From: Phytohabitans houttuyneae
GTDB lineage: Bacteria > Actinomycetota > Actinomycetes > Mycobacteriales > Micromonosporaceae
DNA: 64,000 nucleotides
Assembly (NCBI RefSeq): GCF_011764425.1
Contig: NZ_BLPF01000004.1
Coordinates: 1,430,551-1,494,550 of the forward strand
Direction: 5' to 3'
A model generated the notes under the pieces. That model was given only the letters and a program-made list of their open reading frames with translations. It was not told the origin of the DNA and searched no databases. Below, piece after piece: positions 1 through 9,040 of the stretch; position 1 is the stretch's first letter; each line of letters begins with the position of its first letter. Position numbers and translations under genes: made by a program.

Positions 1-1
1 C

Positions 2-1846
2 GACCCGCTGGAAGAGTTTGAGAACACGCTCGGATTCATTCCGTTCGTACGCTCCGATCCGGCTCCCGGCACCGGCGTGACAAACCCCCGCCAGCAGGTG
101 AACACCAACCCGTCGTACATCAACGGCTTCCCGATCTACGGCGGCACCAGCGCGCGGCTGGACTGGCTGCGCGAAGGCTCGAACGACGGAAACCCCGCCA
201 ACAACAACGCCCGCCTGCTGATGCAGGGCAACTACCTGCCGCGCGCGAACGCACGGGGCAGCGCGTCGACCGCACCGCCGATGGAGGTCGACGGGATCCT
301 GCGGGCAAACCCGGCCAGCGCGATGGTCGCCGGCGACGTACGCGCCAACGAGAACCTGTTCCTGACCGCGACGCACACGCTCCTGGCCCGCGAGCACAAC
401 CGGATCGTCGGCCTGCTGCCGGCGTCGCTGTCCGAAGAGGACAGGTTCCAGATCGCGCGGCGGGTGGTGATGGCCGAGCAGCAGTACATCACGTACACCG
501 AGTGGCTGCCCGCGATGGGCATCAGCCTGCCCGCGTACTCCGGGTACAACCCGGGCATCAACACGGCGCTGTCCAACGAGTTCGCCACCGTCGGCTACCG
601 CGTGCACAGCCAGATCCACGGCGAGATGGAGATCGCGACGGACGCGAGCCGGTACACGGCCGCCCAGCTCGCCGCGTTCGAGGCGCAGGGCATCGAGATC
701 GTCCGGGAGGGCGACGAGGTCGAGCTGGTCATCCCGCTCAACCGCGGCTTCTTCAACCCCGCCCTTGTCCCGTCGATCGGGCTCGGCCCGCTGCTGCAGG
801 CGATCGGTGGCGAGCCCCAGTACAAGAACGAGGAGATGATCGACAACCAGCTGCGCAGCGTGCTCTTCCAGATTCCGGTCTCCGGCAACCCGGAGTGCCT
901 GGACGGCGAAGGGCTGCCGGAGTGCTTCGACGCGGTACTCGACCTCGGCGCGATCGACGTCGAGCGGGGCCGGGACCACGGCATGCCGACCTACAACCAG
1001 CTGCGCCAGGCGTACGGCCTGCCGGCCCGCACCTCGTTCACCCAGATCACCGGCGAGGCGAGTGCCGCCTTCCCGCCCGGTACCGGCGTCGACAACCCGG
1101 CCAGCCTCGGTTTCCCGCAGCTGTTCGACGTCTTCAACGCCGAGGTCGACCAGGCCGACGAGGACGCGGTGGAGGGCACGCCGGTGCGGTTCAACCGGGC
1201 CAGCCCGCTCGCCGCGCGGCTGCAGGGCATCTACGGCAGCGTGGACAGTGTGGACGCTTTCGTGGGCGCGCTGGCCGAGCCGCACGTGGCGGGCACTGAG
1301 TTCGGCGAGCTGCAGCGGGCCATCTGGACCCGCGAGTTCCAGCGGCTGCGCGACGGCGACCGCTTCTTCTACGCCAACGACCCCGCTCTGCAGTACATCC
1401 AGAGCACCTACGGCATCGACTACCGCCGCAACCTCGGCGACCTCATCGCGCTCAACAGCGACATCCCTCGCGCCGAGCTGCCGAAGAACGTGTTCTTCGC
1501 CGAGGGCGACGTGCCGCCGGCCGCATGCCGGGTCACGTACCGGCAGGAGAGTCAGTGGAGCACCGGTTTCCAGGTCACCATGTCCATCACCAACGCCGGC
1601 TCCACGCCGGTACCGGACGGGTGGACGCTGCGCTTCGTCTTCCCGAACGGGCAGCAGATCACCCAGCTCTGGAACGGACTCGTCGCTCAGGACGGGGCGC
1701 GCGTGCCGGTCACGAACGCCGGCTGGAACGGCACCCTCGGCCCCGGCCAGACACTCGGCGGTGTCGGGTTCAACGCGACCTGGAGCGGAGTCAACAACCG
1801 GCCGGCGGCGTTCTCCCTGAACACCACGGCCTGCACGACCGGGTGA
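2..1846 (+). CDS. secreted animal-type haem peroxidase with C-terminal CBM2 (5' end outside window)
   Basis: The frame is open from base 2 to the TGA at 1844-1846, so the start lies upstream; 614 residues are visible. Animal haem peroxidase hallmarks are the catalytic Arg-Glu segment HTLLAREHNRIV, a candidate proximal His segment YRVHSQIHGEM, and the signature VERGRDHGMPTYNQLR. About 105 C-terminal residues form a CBM2: paired Cys near each end (CRVTY and TACTT), conserved Trp, and the NAGWNGTL motif. It probably oxidises phenolic or halide substrates with H2O2 outside the cell while bound to cellulose. The domain calls are clear; the substrate is inference. No signal peptide can be checked because the N-terminus is missing. 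There is no obvious partner gene; the next gene converges on it from the other strand. Confidence 0.9.
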   Translation, partial: DPLEEFENTLGFIPFVRSDPAPGTGVTNPRQQVNTNPSYINGFPIYGGTSARLDWLREGSNDGNPANNNARLLMQGNYLPRANARGSASTAPPMEVDGILRANPASAMVAGDVRANENLFLTATHTLLAREHNRIVGLLPASLSEEDRFQIARRVVMAEQQYITYTEWLPAMGISLPAYSGYNPGINTALSNEFATVGYRVHSQIHGEMEIATDASRYTAAQLAAFEAQGIEIVREGDEVELVIPLNRGFFNPALVPSIGLGPLLQAIGGEPQYKNEEMIDNQLRSVLFQIPVSGNPECLDGEGLPECFDAVLDLGAIDVERGRDHGMPTYNQLRQAYGLPARTSFTQITGEASAAFPPGTGVDNPASLGFPQLFDVFNAEVDQADEDAVEGTPVRFNRASPLAARLQGIYGSVDSVDAFVGALAEPHVAGTEFGELQRAIWTREFQRLRDGDRFFYANDPALQYIQSTYGIDYRRNLGDLIALNSDIPRAELPKNVFFAEGDVPPAACRVTYRQESQWSTGFQVTMSITNAGSTPVPDGWTLRFVFPNGQQITQLWNGLVAQDGARVPVTNAGWNGTLGPGQTLGGVGFNATWSGVNNRPAAFSLNTTACTTG

Positions 1847-2302
1847 TCAGATCAGCTGGCCGCGGCGGCGGTGCTCGACGGCCCGGATCAGCGCCCTGCT
1901 GACCTGACCGAACTCCTGCCCGTCACCTGTCTCGAAAAGCAATGTGGGCCGACTCCCGTAGTCGGCCCACATCTGGTAGCTCGCCGGCCAGCGCCGGCAG
2001 CTGAACATCATGACCCCTAACGCTGCGGCCGCCGCGAGCGCGGCGATGACCCAGGCGAGCGGTGTGCTGAACACCAGCGCCACGGGTGCCGCGACCCCCA
2101 TCACGGCGAGGCCCAGGTAAAGGGAGCTGCGGGCCGGGGAGGGCAGGGGCCCGCGGGCCCGCTCGAGGTGGTGCAGCTCGGCGATCATGAACCGGCTGCC
2201 GTGCACGACCAGCCACTTGTCGGTGACGGCGACGCCACGCTGGTGGTAGTAGGCGGTGAACCCGGGTGACCTGCCCGGACGGCTGAGGTGATCGACGCTC
2301 AT
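1847..2302 (-). CDS. DUF6232 family small membrane protein
   Basis: A 151-residue protein of unknown function. It opens with an actinobacterial DUF6232-like pattern (YYHQRGVAVTDKWLVV, then an Ala-Glu-Leu segment), followed by two adjacent hydrophobic helices (LYLGLAVMGVAAPVALVF and LAWVIAALAAAAALGVM) and a soluble tail. A longer frame reaches an ATG at 2353, but the ATG at 2302 is preferred because a good promoter places the transcript start on it. The stop abuts the peroxidase stop. The family assignment comes from recognised sequence pattern only. Confidence 0.7.
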   Translation of the reverse strand: MSVDHLSRPGRSPGFTAYYHQRGVAVTDKWLVVHGSRFMIAELHHLERARGPLPSPARSSLYLGLAVMGVAAPVALVFSTPLAWVIAALAAAAALGVMMFSCRRWPASYQMWADYGSRPTLLFETGDGQEFGQVSRALIRAVEHRRRGQLI

Positions 2303-2308
2303 GCTCTC

Positions 2309-2337
2309 ACTATCAGGCGCCAGGAGTCGGATGGCAA
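2309..2337 (-). promoter_or_regulatory. leaderless promoter of the DUF6232 gene
   Basis: Read on the minus strand: -35 TTGCCA (2337-2332), a 17-base spacer, -10 GATAGT (2314-2309), then six bases before the ATG at 2302. This puts the transcription start at or next to the A of the ATG, so the message would lack a leader and a ribosome-binding site. Confidence 0.5.
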
Positions 2338-2378
2338 TAGAGCAATCTGCCACATGGCAGATTACACCCGCGCGAGAG

Positions 2379-5300
2379 CTACAAGCTGTCCATTGCGCGG
2401 TATATGCGCTGTTCCGAGATGGGATAAGCGGTGCCCAGCGCCTGCGCGAAGAGGTTGATCCGCAGCTCCTCGATCATCCAGCGGATCTCGTGGAGCGCGT
2501 CGCTCGGCGGCACCTCCCGCCGCAGCTGGGCGTACTCCCGCTGGATCTCCTCGATCACGCGGACCTGCTGCAGGTCGCGCTGGGGATTCTGCGGCAGCCG
2601 CTCCAGCCGGCGCTCGATCGCGGTCAGGTAGCGGACCAGATCGCCCATCCGCCGCTGGCCGGTCGCGGTGACGAAGCCGCGGTACACCAGCGCGGAGAGC
2701 TGGGCCCGCACATCGGCGAGCGAGGGCATGAGGTCGAGGCGCGTGGTCGTCTTGAGGCGCTGCTCCACCTGGTACGCGGCGGCGAGCACCCGCCGCACCT
2801 GGCCGAGCACCGTGACGAGCCCGTCCACGTACCCGCCGCGGACCGCGTCGCGGAGCTTCGCGAAGCCGTCCTCGTCCCACGCCGGGCCGCCGGCACCCGC
2901 CATCAGCTGGTCGACGACCGCGCCGGCCGCGTCGTCGAGCAGGTCGGCCACGCCCTGGTGCGGGTTGCGGCTGAGCGCCAGCTTGTCCTCGTTGGACAGC
3001 CGGCCCTGCATGACCTTCGCGGGGGAGGGCAGGCCGATGAGCAGCAGGCGGCGGGTGCCGGACCACATCGCGTACCGCTGCTCAGCCTCCGTCTCGAAGA
3101 CGCCGACGCCGACCGCGTCGCCCTCGTCGACGAGCGCGGGGTACGCCGTGACCGCGTAACCGGCGCGCTCCTGCTGGACGGCGCGGGGCAGCGTGCCGAC
3201 GTCCCACGCGCGCAGGCCGCGCCGGGTGATGCCGGGCGCCGCCGCGGTGACGGTCTCGCGCACCGTCTCCCGCAGCCGGTCCTGGAGCGCGGTGAGGTCC
3301 TTGCCCTCGGCGAGCATCGCCCCGCTCTCGTCCTCCACCCGAAACGTCATCCGCAGATGGTCGGGCACCTTCGAGATGTCCCACGCCTCGCGCGGCACCG
3401 GGGTACCGGTCATCCGCCGCAGCTCCCGCTCCAGCGCCTCCAGCAGCGGCCCGTCCGCGGCCATCCGGGAAAGCGCCGCGCGGGCGTAGTCGGGAACCGG
3501 TACGAAGTTGCGCCGCATCGGCTTGGGCAGCGAGCGGATCAGCGCCACGACAAGCTCTTCGCGCAGGCCCGGCACCTGGCGGTCGAAGCCCTCCGGGCGC
3601 AGCCGGGACAGCAGTGGGAGTGGAATGTGGACGGTGACGCCGTCGGCACCGGTGCCCGGCTCGAACTGGTACGTCAGCTTGAGCGCGAGCTCGCCCTGCC
3701 GCCACTCGTCGGGGTAGTCGGTCGCCTGCACGGTGCCGGCCCGCTCGTTGATGAGCATGGCCTTTTCGAACGTGAGAAGGTCGGGCTGGAGCTGCCGGGT
3801 CTTCTTCCACCAGCTGTCGAAGTGCCGCGCGGACACCACGTCGGCGGGCAGGCGCTGGTCGTAGAAGGCGAACAGCGTCTCGTCGTCGACAAGGATGTCC
3901 CGCCGGCGGGCCCGGTGCTCCAGCTCCTCGACCTCGTCGAGCAGCGCGCGGTTTTCCCGGAAGAACGCGTGGTGGGTCTCCCAGTCGCCCTCCACCAGCG
4001 CGTGCCGGATGAACAGCTCGCGGGCCAGCGGCGGGTCGATGCGGCCGAAGTTCACCTTGCGGCCGGTGACCAGCGGCACGCCGTACAGCGTGACCCGCTC
4101 GACAGCCATCACCGCGCCCTGTTTCTTCTCCCAGTGCGGCTCGCTGTAGCTGCGCTTGACGAGGTGGCCGGCGAGCCGCTCCACCCACTCCGGCTCGACC
4201 TTGGCGACGATGCGCGCCCACAGCCGCGAGGTCTCCACAAGCTCGGCGGCCATCACCCACTGCGGCTGCTTCTTGAAGAGGGCCGAGCCGGGGAAGATGC
4301 CGAACTTGGCGCCGCGCGCGCCCAGGTACTCGTGGCGCTGGGTGTTTTTCAAGCCGACGTGCGAGAGCAGTCCACTGAGGAGTGACAGGTGGACCCGCTG
4401 CCCGTCGGCCGGGGGCGCCTTGGGCGGTTTGACCGCCTGGCGCAGCTGCCCGTACAGGTCCTGCCACTCGCGCACCCGCAGGTAGTTGAGGAACTCGTTG
4501 CGGCACAAGCGGCGGAACTGGCTGGACGACAGCGCCTTCTGCTGCTCCTCGACGTACTTCCACAGGTTGAGGTACGCCAGGAAGTCCGACTCCTTGTCGA
4601 CGAAGCGGGCGTGCTTTTCGTCGGCGGCCTGCTGGTGGTCGGTCGGCCGCTCGCGTGGGTCCTGGATGGACAGTGCGGCGGTGATGACCAGCACCTCGTG
4701 CACGCAGCCGTTGCGCTCGGCCTCCAGCACCATGCGGCCGAGCCGCGGGTCGACCGGCAGCTGGGCGAGGCGGCGGCCGAGCTTGGTGAGCCGCTCCCCG
4801 TCGAGCGCGCCGAGCTCGTGGAGCAGGTCGACGCCGTCCTTGATGTTGCGGCGGTCCGGCGGCTCCACGAAGGGGAACGCCGCCATGTCGCCCAGCCCCA
4901 GCGCGCGCATCTGCAGGATGACCGAGGCGAGGTTGGTGCGCAGGATCTCCGGGTCGGTGAACTCGGGGCGGCTCAGGAAGTCGTCCTCCGAGTACAGCCG
5001 GATGCAGATGCCGTCGGAGGTGCGGCCGGAGCGGCCCTTGCGCTGGTTGGCGGAGGCCTGGGAGACGGGCTCGATCGGCAGGCGCTGCACCTTGAGCCGG
5101 TGGCTGTACCGGGAGATGCGCGCGGTGCCCGGGTCCACCACGTACTTGATGCCGGGCACGGTGAGCGAGGTCTCCGCGACGTTGGTGGCGAGCACGACGC
5201 GGCGGCCGGTGTGCGACTGGAAGACGCGGTGCTGCTCGGCGTGGGAGAGGCGCGCGTAGAGGGGGAGGATCTCGGTGTGCCGCAGGTCGTGCTTGCGCAG

Positions 5301-6050
5301 GGCGTCGGTGGTCTCGCGGATCTCCCGCTCGCCGGAGAGGAAGACGAGGATGTCGCCCGGACCCTCGGCGACGAGCTCGTCGACCGCGTCGAGGATGGCC
5401 TGGATCGGGTCCTGCTCGTCCTCCGGCGGGCGGTAGCGGACCTCGACGGGGTACGTGCGGCCGGAGACCTCCACGATCGGGGCGTCGCCGAAGTGCTTCG
5501 AGAAGCGCTCCGGATCGATCGTGGCGGAGGTGATGATCACCTTCAGGTCGGGCCGCCGGGGCAGCAGCCGTTTGAGGTACCCGAGGATGAAGTCGATGTT
5601 GAGGCTGCGCTCGTGCGCCTCGTCGATGATCAGGGTGTCGTACTGCCGCAGCATCCGGTCGTGCTGGATCTCGGCGAGCAGGATGCCGTCCGTCATCAGC
5701 TTGACCAGTGTGCCGTCGCTCACCTTGTCCGAGAAGCGCACCTTGTATCCGACGGTGCTGCCCAGCGGCGTGTCCAGCTCCTCGGCGATCCGGTCCGCCA
5801 CCGTCCGCGCCGCGATCCGCCGCGGCTGGGTGTGGCCGATCAACCCCTCGACACCCCGCCCCAGCTCAAGACAGATCTTGGGCAGCTGGGTGGTCTTGCC
5901 GGAGCCGGTCTCGCCGGCCACGATCACGACCTGGTGGTCGCGGATGGCCGCGAGGATCTCGTCTTTCTTCTGGCTGACCGGGAGTGCCTCGGGGTAGCTG
6001 ATCTCCGGCACGCTCTCTCGGCGAGCGGCCAGCCGCAGGTCCCGATCCAT
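2379..6050 (-). CDS. hrpA: ATP-dependent RNA helicase HrpA (DEAH box)
   Basis: A 1223-residue DEAH/RHA-type RNA helicase, which unwinds RNA using ATP; in other bacteria HrpA acts in mRNA processing and rescue of stalled ribosomes. Motifs in order: Walker A GETGSGKTT (near residue 46), DEAH in LIIDEAHERS (near 143), SAT in IITSATID, motif VI QRKGRSGRT, then the HA2/OB region and the long HrpA-specific C-terminal region. The start is fixed between an in-frame TAA at 6065-6063 and the ATG at 6050. The protein therefore lacks the roughly 70-residue basic N-terminal segment usual in this family (family knowledge, from memory). No strong ribosome-binding site is visible. The long frames antisense to it are shadows. 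Confidence 0.95.
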   Translation of the reverse strand: MDRDLRLAARRESVPEISYPEALPVSQKKDEILAAIRDHQVVIVAGETGSGKTTQLPKICLELGRGVEGLIGHTQPRRIAARTVADRIAEELDTPLGSTVGYKVRFSDKVSDGTLVKLMTDGILLAEIQHDRMLRQYDTLIIDEAHERSLNIDFILGYLKRLLPRRPDLKVIITSATIDPERFSKHFGDAPIVEVSGRTYPVEVRYRPPEDEQDPIQAILDAVDELVAEGPGDILVFLSGEREIRETTDALRKHDLRHTEILPLYARLSHAEQHRVFQSHTGRRVVLATNVAETSLTVPGIKYVVDPGTARISRYSHRLKVQRLPIEPVSQASANQRKGRSGRTSDGICIRLYSEDDFLSRPEFTDPEILRTNLASVILQMRALGLGDMAAFPFVEPPDRRNIKDGVDLLHELGALDGERLTKLGRRLAQLPVDPRLGRMVLEAERNGCVHEVLVITAALSIQDPRERPTDHQQAADEKHARFVDKESDFLAYLNLWKYVEEQQKALSSSQFRRLCRNEFLNYLRVREWQDLYGQLRQAVKPPKAPPADGQRVHLSLLSGLLSHVGLKNTQRHEYLGARGAKFGIFPGSALFKKQPQWVMAAELVETSRLWARIVAKVEPEWVERLAGHLVKRSYSEPHWEKKQGAVMAVERVTLYGVPLVTGRKVNFGRIDPPLARELFIRHALVEGDWETHHAFFRENRALLDEVEELEHRARRRDILVDDETLFAFYDQRLPADVVSARHFDSWWKKTRQLQPDLLTFEKAMLINERAGTVQATDYPDEWRQGELALKLTYQFEPGTGADGVTVHIPLPLLSRLRPEGFDRQVPGLREELVVALIRSLPKPMRRNFVPVPDYARAALSRMAADGPLLEALERELRRMTGTPVPREAWDISKVPDHLRMTFRVEDESGAMLAEGKDLTALQDRLRETVRETVTAAAPGITRRGLRAWDVGTLPRAVQQERAGYAVTAYPALVDEGDAVGVGVFETEAEQRYAMWSGTRRLLLIGLPSPAKVMQGRLSNEDKLALSRNPHQGVADLLDDAAGAVVDQLMAGAGGPAWDEDGFAKLRDAVRGGYVDGLVTVLGQVRRVLAAAYQVEQRLKTTTRLDLMPSLADVRAQLSALVYRGFVTATGQRRMGDLVRYLTAIERRLERLPQNPQRDLQQVRVIEEIQREYAQLRREVPPSDALHEIRWMIEELRINLFAQALGTAYPISEQRIYRAMDSL

Positions 6051-6104
6051 GTCCCGACAAGTTTATCCCGCCTGGCCAGCGCATTTTCCTGGCGCGGCAC
6101 GGGG

Positions 6105-6141
6105 CGGGTGCGGGCCGCCTGGGGAATGCGGTCCGCACCCG
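6105..6141 (-). terminator. GC-rich hairpin after the DoxX gene
   Basis: The arms at 6105-6116 and 6130-6141 pair over 12 bases with one mismatch (CGGGTGCGG core), with a 13-base loop. It lies just past the stop of the DoxX gene and before hrpA on the same strand. No U-tract follows, which is common for actinobacterial terminators. Confidence 0.5.
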
Positions 6142-6147
6142 GCGCGG

Positions 6148-6567
6148 TCAGCTGATGTTGAAGAGGGGGCCGGTGATGGTGAGGCCGAGCTCGTCGCCGG
6201 CGAACGAGAACAGCGCGAAGAGCATGAGCGCCGCGCCGCCCAGTGCGATGTCCTTCTGGAACTGGATCATTTCAACCTGCCGCCCCTGCGGGTCGGACTC
6301 CTTCCAGAACGGGTGCATGAGCAGCGCGGTGGGAATCAGGAAGATGACCAGCAGCAGGGCGCCGAGGTCCGCCCAGATGCCGAGCAGGACCATCAGCCCG
6401 CCGGCGCCGATGATCAGGCCGCTGACCAACGTCGCGGCGAACGCCTGTGGCACGCCCTTGCTGGACGCGTAGCCGGCCATCGCCTTGGTCTGGGTCAGGT
6501 GGCCGACCGCCGACCCGATAAAGAGCGCCGAGAAGAGGATGCGACCAATGAGAACCAGTATGTCCAT
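6148..6567 (-). CDS. DoxX family membrane protein
   Basis: A 139-residue protein with four hydrophobic helices in the DoxX arrangement: ILVLIGRILFSALFIGSAVG, the segment around GLIIGAGGLMVLLGI, LGALLLVIFLIPTALLMHPF, and a C-terminal helix near GGAALMLFALFSF. The characteristic first-helix pattern (R-hydrophobic-LF...FI.SG/A) is present. DoxX proteins are membrane proteins sometimes linked to redox or thiol stress; no specific role can be assigned here. The ATG at 6567 is chosen over one 66 bases upstream because a strong GGAGGT site sits five bases before it. Confidence 0.85.
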   Translation of the reverse strand: MDILVLIGRILFSALFIGSAVGHLTQTKAMAGYASSKGVPQAFAATLVSGLIIGAGGLMVLLGIWADLGALLLVIFLIPTALLMHPFWKESDPQGRQVEMIQFQKDIALGGAALMLFALFSFAGDELGLTITGPLFNIS

Positions 6568-6789
6568 GCCTACCTCCATCAACGGAGACGACTGCGACGA
6601 ATACTCTTGACCGATCAAGTATCCGCTCGTCAAGTACTTGGTTCAAGTGATGGCCGTCGTTGGATCGGTGTCCTGACCTGGTGGCCTCTTAGAGACATGT
6701 CGCGTTTGCGCACGCGCACAGCTAGTGACCTGGGCGGCGACGGGTTGCAGACTTTCGGACTGGCGCCCCCACAAAGGAGCAGCGGCCCT

Positions 6790-6843
6790 GTGCCGAAGGC
6801 AAAGCGGGTGGTCCTCGCGGTTACCGCCGCGGGGGCTCCCTAG
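6790..6843 (+). CDS. possible 17-residue peptide ORF
   Basis: In the otherwise empty gap 6568-6852, a GTG start follows an AAAGGAG sequence at 6773-6779 and opens a 17-codon frame reading MPKAKRVVLAVTAAGAP before a TAG. It looks like the beginning of a signal-peptide or basic N-terminus that stops early. It could be a leader peptide, a gene remnant, or chance. No database family is known to me. Confidence 0.2.
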   Translation: MPKAKRVVLAVTAAGAP

Positions 6844-6852
6844 CCGGCTCCC

Positions 6853-7593
6853 TTACCGGTCGGCTCGCGCGAGCACCAGGTACGCCATCCCGAGCAGGCC
6901 GCGGTAGACGCAGACGTACTCGCGGAGTCGGGCGTCGAGCTCGCAGCGGACCTCGGTCGCGCGTGCGCCGTCCGGGTGGTGCAGCAGCCACTCCTGCCGG
7001 CCGGCCAGCGCGGTGGACTCGAAGTCGTCCCATTCCCGCTGGTCAGCAGTGCTCAGGTGGAGGACCCGCCAACCGCGGGCGCGCACCCGCTCGACAAGCT
7101 CGGGCAGTGGCGTGATCTCCTCGCCGAGCAGCTCGGTCGCCTCGATCGTGGTCGGGCGCTCCCAGAACGCCTCGCCGAAAAGCAGGCGGCCGCCCGGCCG
7201 GACCAGTCGCGTGAGCCCGTCGAGGGCGGCGACTGTGCCGCCGAAGCCCTGCGCGGCACCCACGCACATGACCCGGTCGGCGGGGTCCTGCCAGGTCGCC
7301 GCCCCCTGCCGCGCGAACGTCACCCGCGCGTCGAGCCCGCGCTCCTTGGCCAGGGTGCGGGCGCGGTCGACGGACGGGCCGTCGGTGTCGACGCCGGTGC
7401 CGGTGGTGTGCGCCCCGCCGGCGTCCACCGCGCGGAGCAGCAGCTCGCCCCAGCCGCATCCGAGATCCAGCACGTGCGCGCCGTCCGGGACGGCGAACCG
7501 CTCGACGAGGAGGGCGCCGTGCGCCTCCGCGAGCGGGGTGTTCCACCGCATGCGGGCGTAGCGGACAGTGGCGAGATCATCGGTGACCGACAC
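6853..7593 (-). CDS. class I SAM-dependent methyltransferase
   Basis: A 246-residue Rossmann-fold methyltransferase. Motif I is VLDLGCGWGELLL near residue 41, followed by an acidic residue at the end of strand 2 (GTGVDTDG) and a motif IV-like stretch (VMCVGAAQGFGG). The C-terminal half resembles the cyclopropane/ubiquinone-type methyltransferase superfamily, but the substrate cannot be told from sequence. The GTG start is preceded by CAGACT seven bases upstream, compatible with a leaderless message. It diverges from the sugar transporter operon. Confidence 0.85.
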   Translation of the reverse strand: MSVTDDLATVRYARMRWNTPLAEAHGALLVERFAVPDGAHVLDLGCGWGELLLRAVDAGGAHTTGTGVDTDGPSVDRARTLAKERGLDARVTFARQGAATWQDPADRVMCVGAAQGFGGTVAALDGLTRLVRPGGRLLFGEAFWERPTTIEATELLGEEITPLPELVERVRARGWRVLHLSTADQREWDDFESTALAGRQEWLLHHPDGARATEVRCELDARLREYVCVYRGLLGMAYLVLARADR

Positions 7594-7682
7594 CTCGTTC
7601 AGTCTGCCAGGCTGGGCACCAGCGCGCTTTTAGTTGGGACTCCAGTCCAACATCACGCCGTTGTAACGTTTTAGGAGCCCCA

Positions 7683-7728
7683 TTGACGTCGATGTAACGC
7701 GACCATAACCTGGGCCAGGCAAGCGCTT
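7683..7728 (+). promoter_or_regulatory. promoter and LacI-type operator of the sugar ABC operon
   Basis: The -35 TTGACG (7683-7688), a 17-base spacer and the -10 TAACCT (7706-7711) predict transcription from about 7718. The palindrome AAGCGCTT (7721-7728, wider GCAAGCGCTTAC) lies directly on the early transcribed region. It matches the core of LacI-family operators that control actinobacterial CUT1 operons, so a sugar-responsive repressor encoded elsewhere is the likely regulator. The sites are seen in sequence; the regulator is inference. Confidence 0.6.
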
Positions 7729-7767
7729 ACCTGTGGGCGCACCTCACTCGGGCCTCGGAGGTCTCAC

Positions 7768-9036
7768 ATGGGCGTAATGAAACGGTTCACCACCGTTCTC
7801 GCCGCCGCGTCGCTTGTTTTCGCCGGCGCGGCTTGCGGCGGTGGCGACGAGGCGGAGTCGGGGCCGGTCACCCTGCGTTACTCGTGGTGGGGTAACGCCG
7901 ACCGGGCCGCGCTGGTCCAAAAGGCGATCGACCTCTTCCAGACGAAAAACCCCAACATCAAGGTGACCCCGAGCTTCCAGGAGTTCGAGGCGTACTGGCA
8001 GAAGATGGCCACCGATACGGCCGGCGGCAACGCGCCGGACGTGCTCCAGATGGACTTCGCCTACCTGCGGGAGTACGCGGAACGCGGCGTGCTCTACGAC
8101 CTCAAGAAGCAGGAGGGCAAAAACCTCGACACCGGCGACCTGCTCGAAGGGCTCAAGGGCGCAGGCGAGGTCGACGACGGGCTCTTCGCCGTGCCGGTCG
8201 CGGGCAACACGTGGGGCTACGTCTACAGCCCGGCCGCGTACGCCAAGGCCGGCGTGCCGGAGCCGAAGCTCGGCTGGACGTGGAACGACTACCGCACCGC
8301 GATGGAAAAGATCACGAAGAGCTCCGGCGGCAAGATGTACGGCGGCGGCAACTACATCGGCACGTACTACAACCTCGAGGTGCAGCTGCGCCAGGAGGGC
8401 AAGCTGCTCTACACCGAGGACGGCAAGCTCGGCTTCGACAAGCCGCGGCTGGCGAAGTTCTTCAACGAGGGCAAGCAGCTCGCCGACGCCAAGATCGTGC
8501 TGCCGGTCGAGAAGGGCGTGCAGATCAAGCCGAAGTTCGCGCTCGAGCTCGACCTGATCGCCGGCGACCTGGGCTGGGACAACTTCATGGCGCGGTACGC
8601 CGCCGCCACCAAGACCGAGCTCAAGCTCGGCCCGGTGCCCAGCGACAACCCGGCGCAGCTGGGGCAGTACCTCAAGCCCTCGATGCTGATGAGCGTCTCC
8701 GCGAAGTCGGACCACCCCGAGGAGAGCGCGAAGCTCATCGACTTCTTCATCAACGACCCCGAGGCGGGCGCGATCCTCGGCGCCAACCGCGGCATCCCGG
8801 CCACCAACGCCCAGCGTTCGGCGGTCAAGCTGGAGGGTCCGTTCGCGGCCGTCGCGGCGTACGAGGAGAGCATCAAGGGGCAGCTGGAGAAGGCGCCGCC
8901 CGCGCCGCCGAAGGGTGCCGGCACGATCGAGCAGGCGTTCATCCGGGTCTCCGAAGAGCTCCAGTACGGCCGGATCAGCGTGGATCAGGCGGTGGACCAG
9001 TTCTTCACCGAGGCCGCCGAGACACTCGAGTCGTAG
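7768..9036 (+). CDS. ABC sugar transporter substrate-binding lipoprotein (CUT1)
   Basis: A 422-residue extracellular solute-binding protein of family 1. It has a basic n-region (MKRFTT), a hydrophobic stretch and a lipobox-like AGAAC, so Cys at about residue 27 should be lipidated. The mature protein begins with the usual VTLRYSWWGNADR strand and contains WPTDTAGGNAPDV-like features such as MATDTAGGNAPDVLQMD. The ligand is probably a monosaccharide or oligosaccharide, unspecified. The first ATG is used because GGAGGT lies five bases upstream. It is the first gene of a four-gene operon that carries no ATPase; the energising MsmK-type subunit must be encoded elsewhere (typical for CUT1). Confidence 0.92.
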   Translation: MGVMKRFTTVLAAASLVFAGAACGGGDEAESGPVTLRYSWWGNADRAALVQKAIDLFQTKNPNIKVTPSFQEFEAYWQKMATDTAGGNAPDVLQMDFAYLREYAERGVLYDLKKQEGKNLDTGDLLEGLKGAGEVDDGLFAVPVAGNTWGYVYSPAAYAKAGVPEPKLGWTWNDYRTAMEKITKSSGGKMYGGGNYIGTYYNLEVQLRQEGKLLYTEDGKLGFDKPRLAKFFNEGKQLADAKIVLPVEKGVQIKPKFALELDLIAGDLGWDNFMARYAAATKTELKLGPVPSDNPAQLGQYLKPSMLMSVSAKSDHPEESAKLIDFFINDPEAGAILGANRGIPATNAQRSAVKLEGPFAAVAAYEESIKGQLEKAPPAPPKGAGTIEQAFIRVSEELQYGRISVDQAVDQFFTEAAETLES

Positions 9037-9040
9037 CGGG

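Noticed and set aside
2301..6155. Long plus-strand frames of 694 and 588 codons antisense to hrpA
   Set aside because: They mirror the helicase codons, have low-complexity Arg/Val/Leu/Gly-rich composition and no domain motifs; long antisense frames are expected in very GC-rich DNA.
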